The notes under the pieces: generated by a model
Told to the model about the DNA's origin: nothing
Database searches by the model: none
What the model saw: the letters and a program-made list of their open reading frames with translations, nothing else
Made by a program: the position numbers and the translations under genes
In this document: positions 5,224 through 7,305 of the stretch, piece by piece
Numbering within the stretch: position 1 is the stretch's first letter
Layout of the letters: each line of letters starts with the position of its first letter
Assembly (NCBI GenBank): GCA_014378805.1
Contig: JACMMY010000177.1
Coordinates: 1-7,305 of the forward strand
Direction: 5' to 3'
Source: Moraxellaceae bacterium
Lineage (GTDB): Bacteria; Pseudomonadota; Gammaproteobacteria; Pseudomonadales; Moraxellaceae
DNA: 7,305 bases

Positions 5224-7086
5224 TCACACTCTGATGGACGCAACGATACCCTCGCCTTCCCCTTCCTCTACCAAAAATCCGCCACTTTGATGCTCCCAGA
5301 GCTTCGCATAGAGACCATTCAATTCGAGGAGTTCCTGATGCGTGCCTTGCTCTACGATCTGGCCTTGATCCATGACAATCAAACGATCCATTGCCATGAT
5401 GGTTGATAGACGATGCGCAATCGCAATAACCGTTTTTCCTTGCATCAGTTGATAAAGACTATGCTGAATCGCCGCTTCAACTTCCGAATCAAGCGCGCTA
5501 GTGGCCTCATCCATTAACAAAATCGGTGCATCTTTTAGCATCACGCGCGCAATGGCAATCCGCTGACGCTGTCCACCAGAGAGCTTGACCCCGCGCTCTC
5601 CCACATGCGCATCGTAGCCCTTACGCCCTTTCGGATCAGTCAACTGTGCAATAAACTCATCCGCTTCCGCTTGTTCAGCAACGGCAATCATTTCTTGCTC
5701 GCTCGCATCGGGACGACCATAGAGGATGTTGTCACGTACCGAGCGATGAAGTAACGATGTATCTTGAGTCACCATGCCGATTTGCGCACGCAGACTCTCT
5801 TGCGTCACGTGCCGAATATCTTGCCCGTCTATCAAGATTCGACCTGATTGCGGTTGATAAAAATGAAGGAGTAAATTAATCAACGTCGATTTTCCCGCAC
5901 CAGAACGACCAACCAGCCCGACCTTTTCCCCTGCACGAATGGTCAAATTTAAACGATCTAAAATCGGTTGATCCGCATGATAGGCAAAATTAACTTGATC
6001 AAACTGAATTTGGCTCTGCTGAATTTTAAGAGGATGTGCATCAGCCACATCTTCAATCAGATGCGGCTTGGTCAAGGTCGTGATGCCATCTTGTACCGTA
6101 CCAATATTTTCAAACAATGATGACATTTCCCACATAATCCAATGGGCCATTCCATTCAGCCTTAAAGCCATGGCAGTCGCGGCGGCTACCGCGCCAATCC
6201 CAAGATGACCTTGCGACCACAGCCACAATGCAACCCCTGCGGTTGACATAATCAGCATCATGTTGAGTAAATGATTAACGATCTCAAATCCAGTCGCGAG
6301 ACGCATCTGACCGTGCACAGTGATTAAAAACTGCTGCATCGCATTTTTGGAAAAGCTCGCCTCGCGCCCTGCATGTGAAAACAACTTCACGGTTTGGATA
6401 TTGGTATAGGCATCGGTAACACGACCCACCATCACCGAACGCGCATCTGCTTGGCGTTTCGCCACACGCCCCAAACGTGGAATGAAGTAAATCAACGTAC
6501 TCACATAGAACATTAACCACACCAAGAATGGCGCCAACATCCACAGATCAAAAGACCCCATCACTAAGGTCAACGTGACGAAATAAACAATGATGAACGC
6601 AAAAATATCCGCCATCACCATCCAAACGTCGCGCACTGCTAGCGAGGTCTGCATGACTTTGGTAGCGATACGACCCGCAAAGTCATCACTAAAGAAACTG
6701 ATACTTTGACTCAGCATCAGGCGATGAAAATTCCAGCGCAATCGCATCGGAAAATTACCCAAGAGCGCCTGATGCTTAATCATGGATTGCAGCGAAACTA
6801 ACAGTACACTGCCAAGGATAATCACACTCAGCCACAGCAGATGCTGTCCTTCCTTAACCCAGAGTAGTTTTGGCTCTACGTGGCTCAGCCAGTCGACCAT
6901 CTGACCCATCATGGCAAACAGTAATGCCTCAAACACGCCAATGATTGCGGTAAGTATACCCATCGCCAACATTAAACCGCGACTTCCTTTGGTACTCTGC
7001 CAGACAAAGGCAAATAAAGTATTCGGCAGTGATTTTTCGAGTTGCTCAGGGTATGGATTAATGCGGCTTTCAAACCAACGCAACAT
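5224..7086 (-). CDS. ABC exporter half-transporter (fused permease and ATPase)
   Basis: 620-residue inner-membrane exporter subunit, expected to work as a homodimer. The N-terminal part has about six membrane helices (roughly 38-60, 84-104, 155-177, 181-203, 268-290, 295-312). The ATPase follows: A-loop Y369, Walker A GRSGAGKST (393-401), Q-loop Q441, signature LSGGQ (502-506), Walker B ILLMDE (522-527), D-loop SALD (530-533) and H-loop H558. All catalytic residues are intact, so it should be active. It belongs to the type I exporter class (MsbA/MdlB-like); from memory, proteobacterial exporters with a similar N-terminus up to the VDWL motif (64-67) are common and uncharacterised. The C-terminus has an acidic tail (EEGEGEG, 607-613). 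The ATG at 7086 has only a weak GAAG upstream. A hydrolase gene follows at 63 nt. The substrate (drug, lipid or other) cannot be told. Confidence 0.93.
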   Translation of the reverse strand: MLRWFESRINPYPEQLEKSLPNTLFAFVWQSTKGSRGLMLAMGILTAIIGVFEALLFAMMGQMVDWLSHVEPKLLWVKEGQHLLWLSVIILGSVLLVSLQSMIKHQALLGNFPMRLRWNFHRLMLSQSISFFSDDFAGRIATKVMQTSLAVRDVWMVMADIFAFIIVYFVTLTLVMGSFDLWMLAPFLVWLMFYVSTLIYFIPRLGRVAKRQADARSVMVGRVTDAYTNIQTVKLFSHAGREASFSKNAMQQFLITVHGQMRLATGFEIVNHLLNMMLIMSTAGVALWLWSQGHLGIGAVAAATAMALRLNGMAHWIMWEMSSLFENIGTVQDGITTLTKPHLIEDVADAHPLKIQQSQIQFDQVNFAYHADQPILDRLNLTIRAGEKVGLVGRSGAGKSTLINLLLHFYQPQSGRILIDGQDIRHVTQESLRAQIGMVTQDTSLLHRSVRDNILYGRPDASEQEMIAVAEQAEADEFIAQLTDPKGRKGYDAHVGERGVKLSGGQRQRIAIARVMLKDAPILLMDEATSALDSEVEAAIQHSLYQLMQGKTVIAIAHRLSTIMAMDRLIVMDQGQIVEQGTHQELLELNGLYAKLWEHQSGGFLVEEGEGEGIVASIRV

Positions 7087-7305
7087 GAGTCTTCAATCTA
7101 TATGTAAAATGATAACTTAGAATTTTATAACAAAAAGGAATCGCTGGCGGTATCAATTTAGATAATCTGAAATTAAGATAAACTGATTTCTTATTGAGAG
7201 TATTGCGTTGAAATCTTCTTCTAAGATCGTAGAAGACAAGCTTAGCTTTAACAATTTTGGTTTGTATCTTTAAACGACAAATCGTCAAATCGTCAAATCG
7301 TCAAA
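7087..7305. other. Gene-free region upstream of the ABC exporter
   Basis: AT-rich, and must contain the exporter's promoter on the minus strand, but no -35/-10 pair with normal spacing stands out: TATAAA (read on minus, about 7127) has no matching -35. A short inverted repeat TCTTCTA (7217-7223) and TAGAAGA (7230-7236) with a 6-nt loop is present; no T-run follows it, so it is not called a terminator. The region ends in a tandem repeat. Confidence 0.55.
7279..7305. repeat. 8-bp tandem repeat running off the window
   Basis: AAATCGTC is present in three perfect copies (7279-7286, 7287-7294, 7295-7302), followed by AAA of a fourth at the last base. The preceding TAAACGAC (7271-7278) may be a degenerate copy. 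The true copy number is unknown because the window ends inside the array. Confidence 0.85.

Noticed and set aside
7160..7182. Possible Fur box from GATAAT and GATAA elements
   Set aside because: The elements are in direct orientation with a 10-bp gap and do not match the Fur consensus.
7070..7288. Minus-strand 72-codon open frame upstream of the exporter
   Set aside because: Overlaps the exporter start, has Lys/Leu/Tyr-rich AT-driven composition and no recognisable motif or ribosome site.

Overview
The window looks like chromosomal DNA from a hydrocarbon-degrading gammaproteobacterium. A Moraxellaceae (Acinetobacter-like) host is the best guess, from the protein flavour, the moderately GC-balanced genes and the AT-rich intergenic DNA. 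This is inference, because there is no rRNA or other taxonomic marker. Six protein genes are supported, plus one candidate decayed gene. No tRNA, rRNA, insertion sequence, CRISPR array or integrase was seen.

Layout. Positions 1-1358 (minus strand) hold an oxidation module: a putidaredoxin-type [2Fe-2S] ferredoxin followed by a CYP153-family cytochrome P450, which is cut by the left edge just after its I-helix motif. A 278-bp divergent promoter region (1359-1636) separates them from a plus-strand zinc-type medium-chain dehydrogenase (1637-2812). A long hairpin (2827-2873) lies between this dehydrogenase and a convergent minus-strand gene (2930-3853) for a ferritin-like protein of the 'predicted metal-dependent hydrolase' family. 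Behind that gene's start is a TGACA/TGTCA palindrome. Next come about 680 bp without an intact gene; this stretch contains a possible broken small gene (3929-4303) with a 12-bp tandem repeat, then AT-rich DNA. Positions 4531-7086 (minus) hold an ABC exporter half-transporter followed by a small alpha/beta hydrolase, probably co-transcribed. The last 219 bp hold no gene and end in an 8-bp tandem repeat that runs to the window edge.

How the genes may work together. CYP153 enzymes hydroxylate the terminal carbon of alkanes, or the omega position of fatty acids, using electrons passed from NAD(P)H through a ferredoxin reductase and a [2Fe-2S] ferredoxin. The ferredoxin is here; the reductase is not in the window and is expected beyond the left edge. 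The divergent dehydrogenase is a natural candidate to oxidise the resulting alcohol, and the shared upstream region carries helically phased GTCA(T/A)T repeats that could bind one regulator controlling both directions. The ferritin-like protein and the ABC/hydrolase pair may relate to lipid or hydrocarbon handling, but only their position suggests this.

The module is a variant of a known system rather than an obviously new one. The less explained parts are the unusual dehydrogenase (no structural-zinc cysteines, plus an extra insertion), the diiron-like protein beside an alkane hydroxylase, and the repeat-rich regulatory sites.
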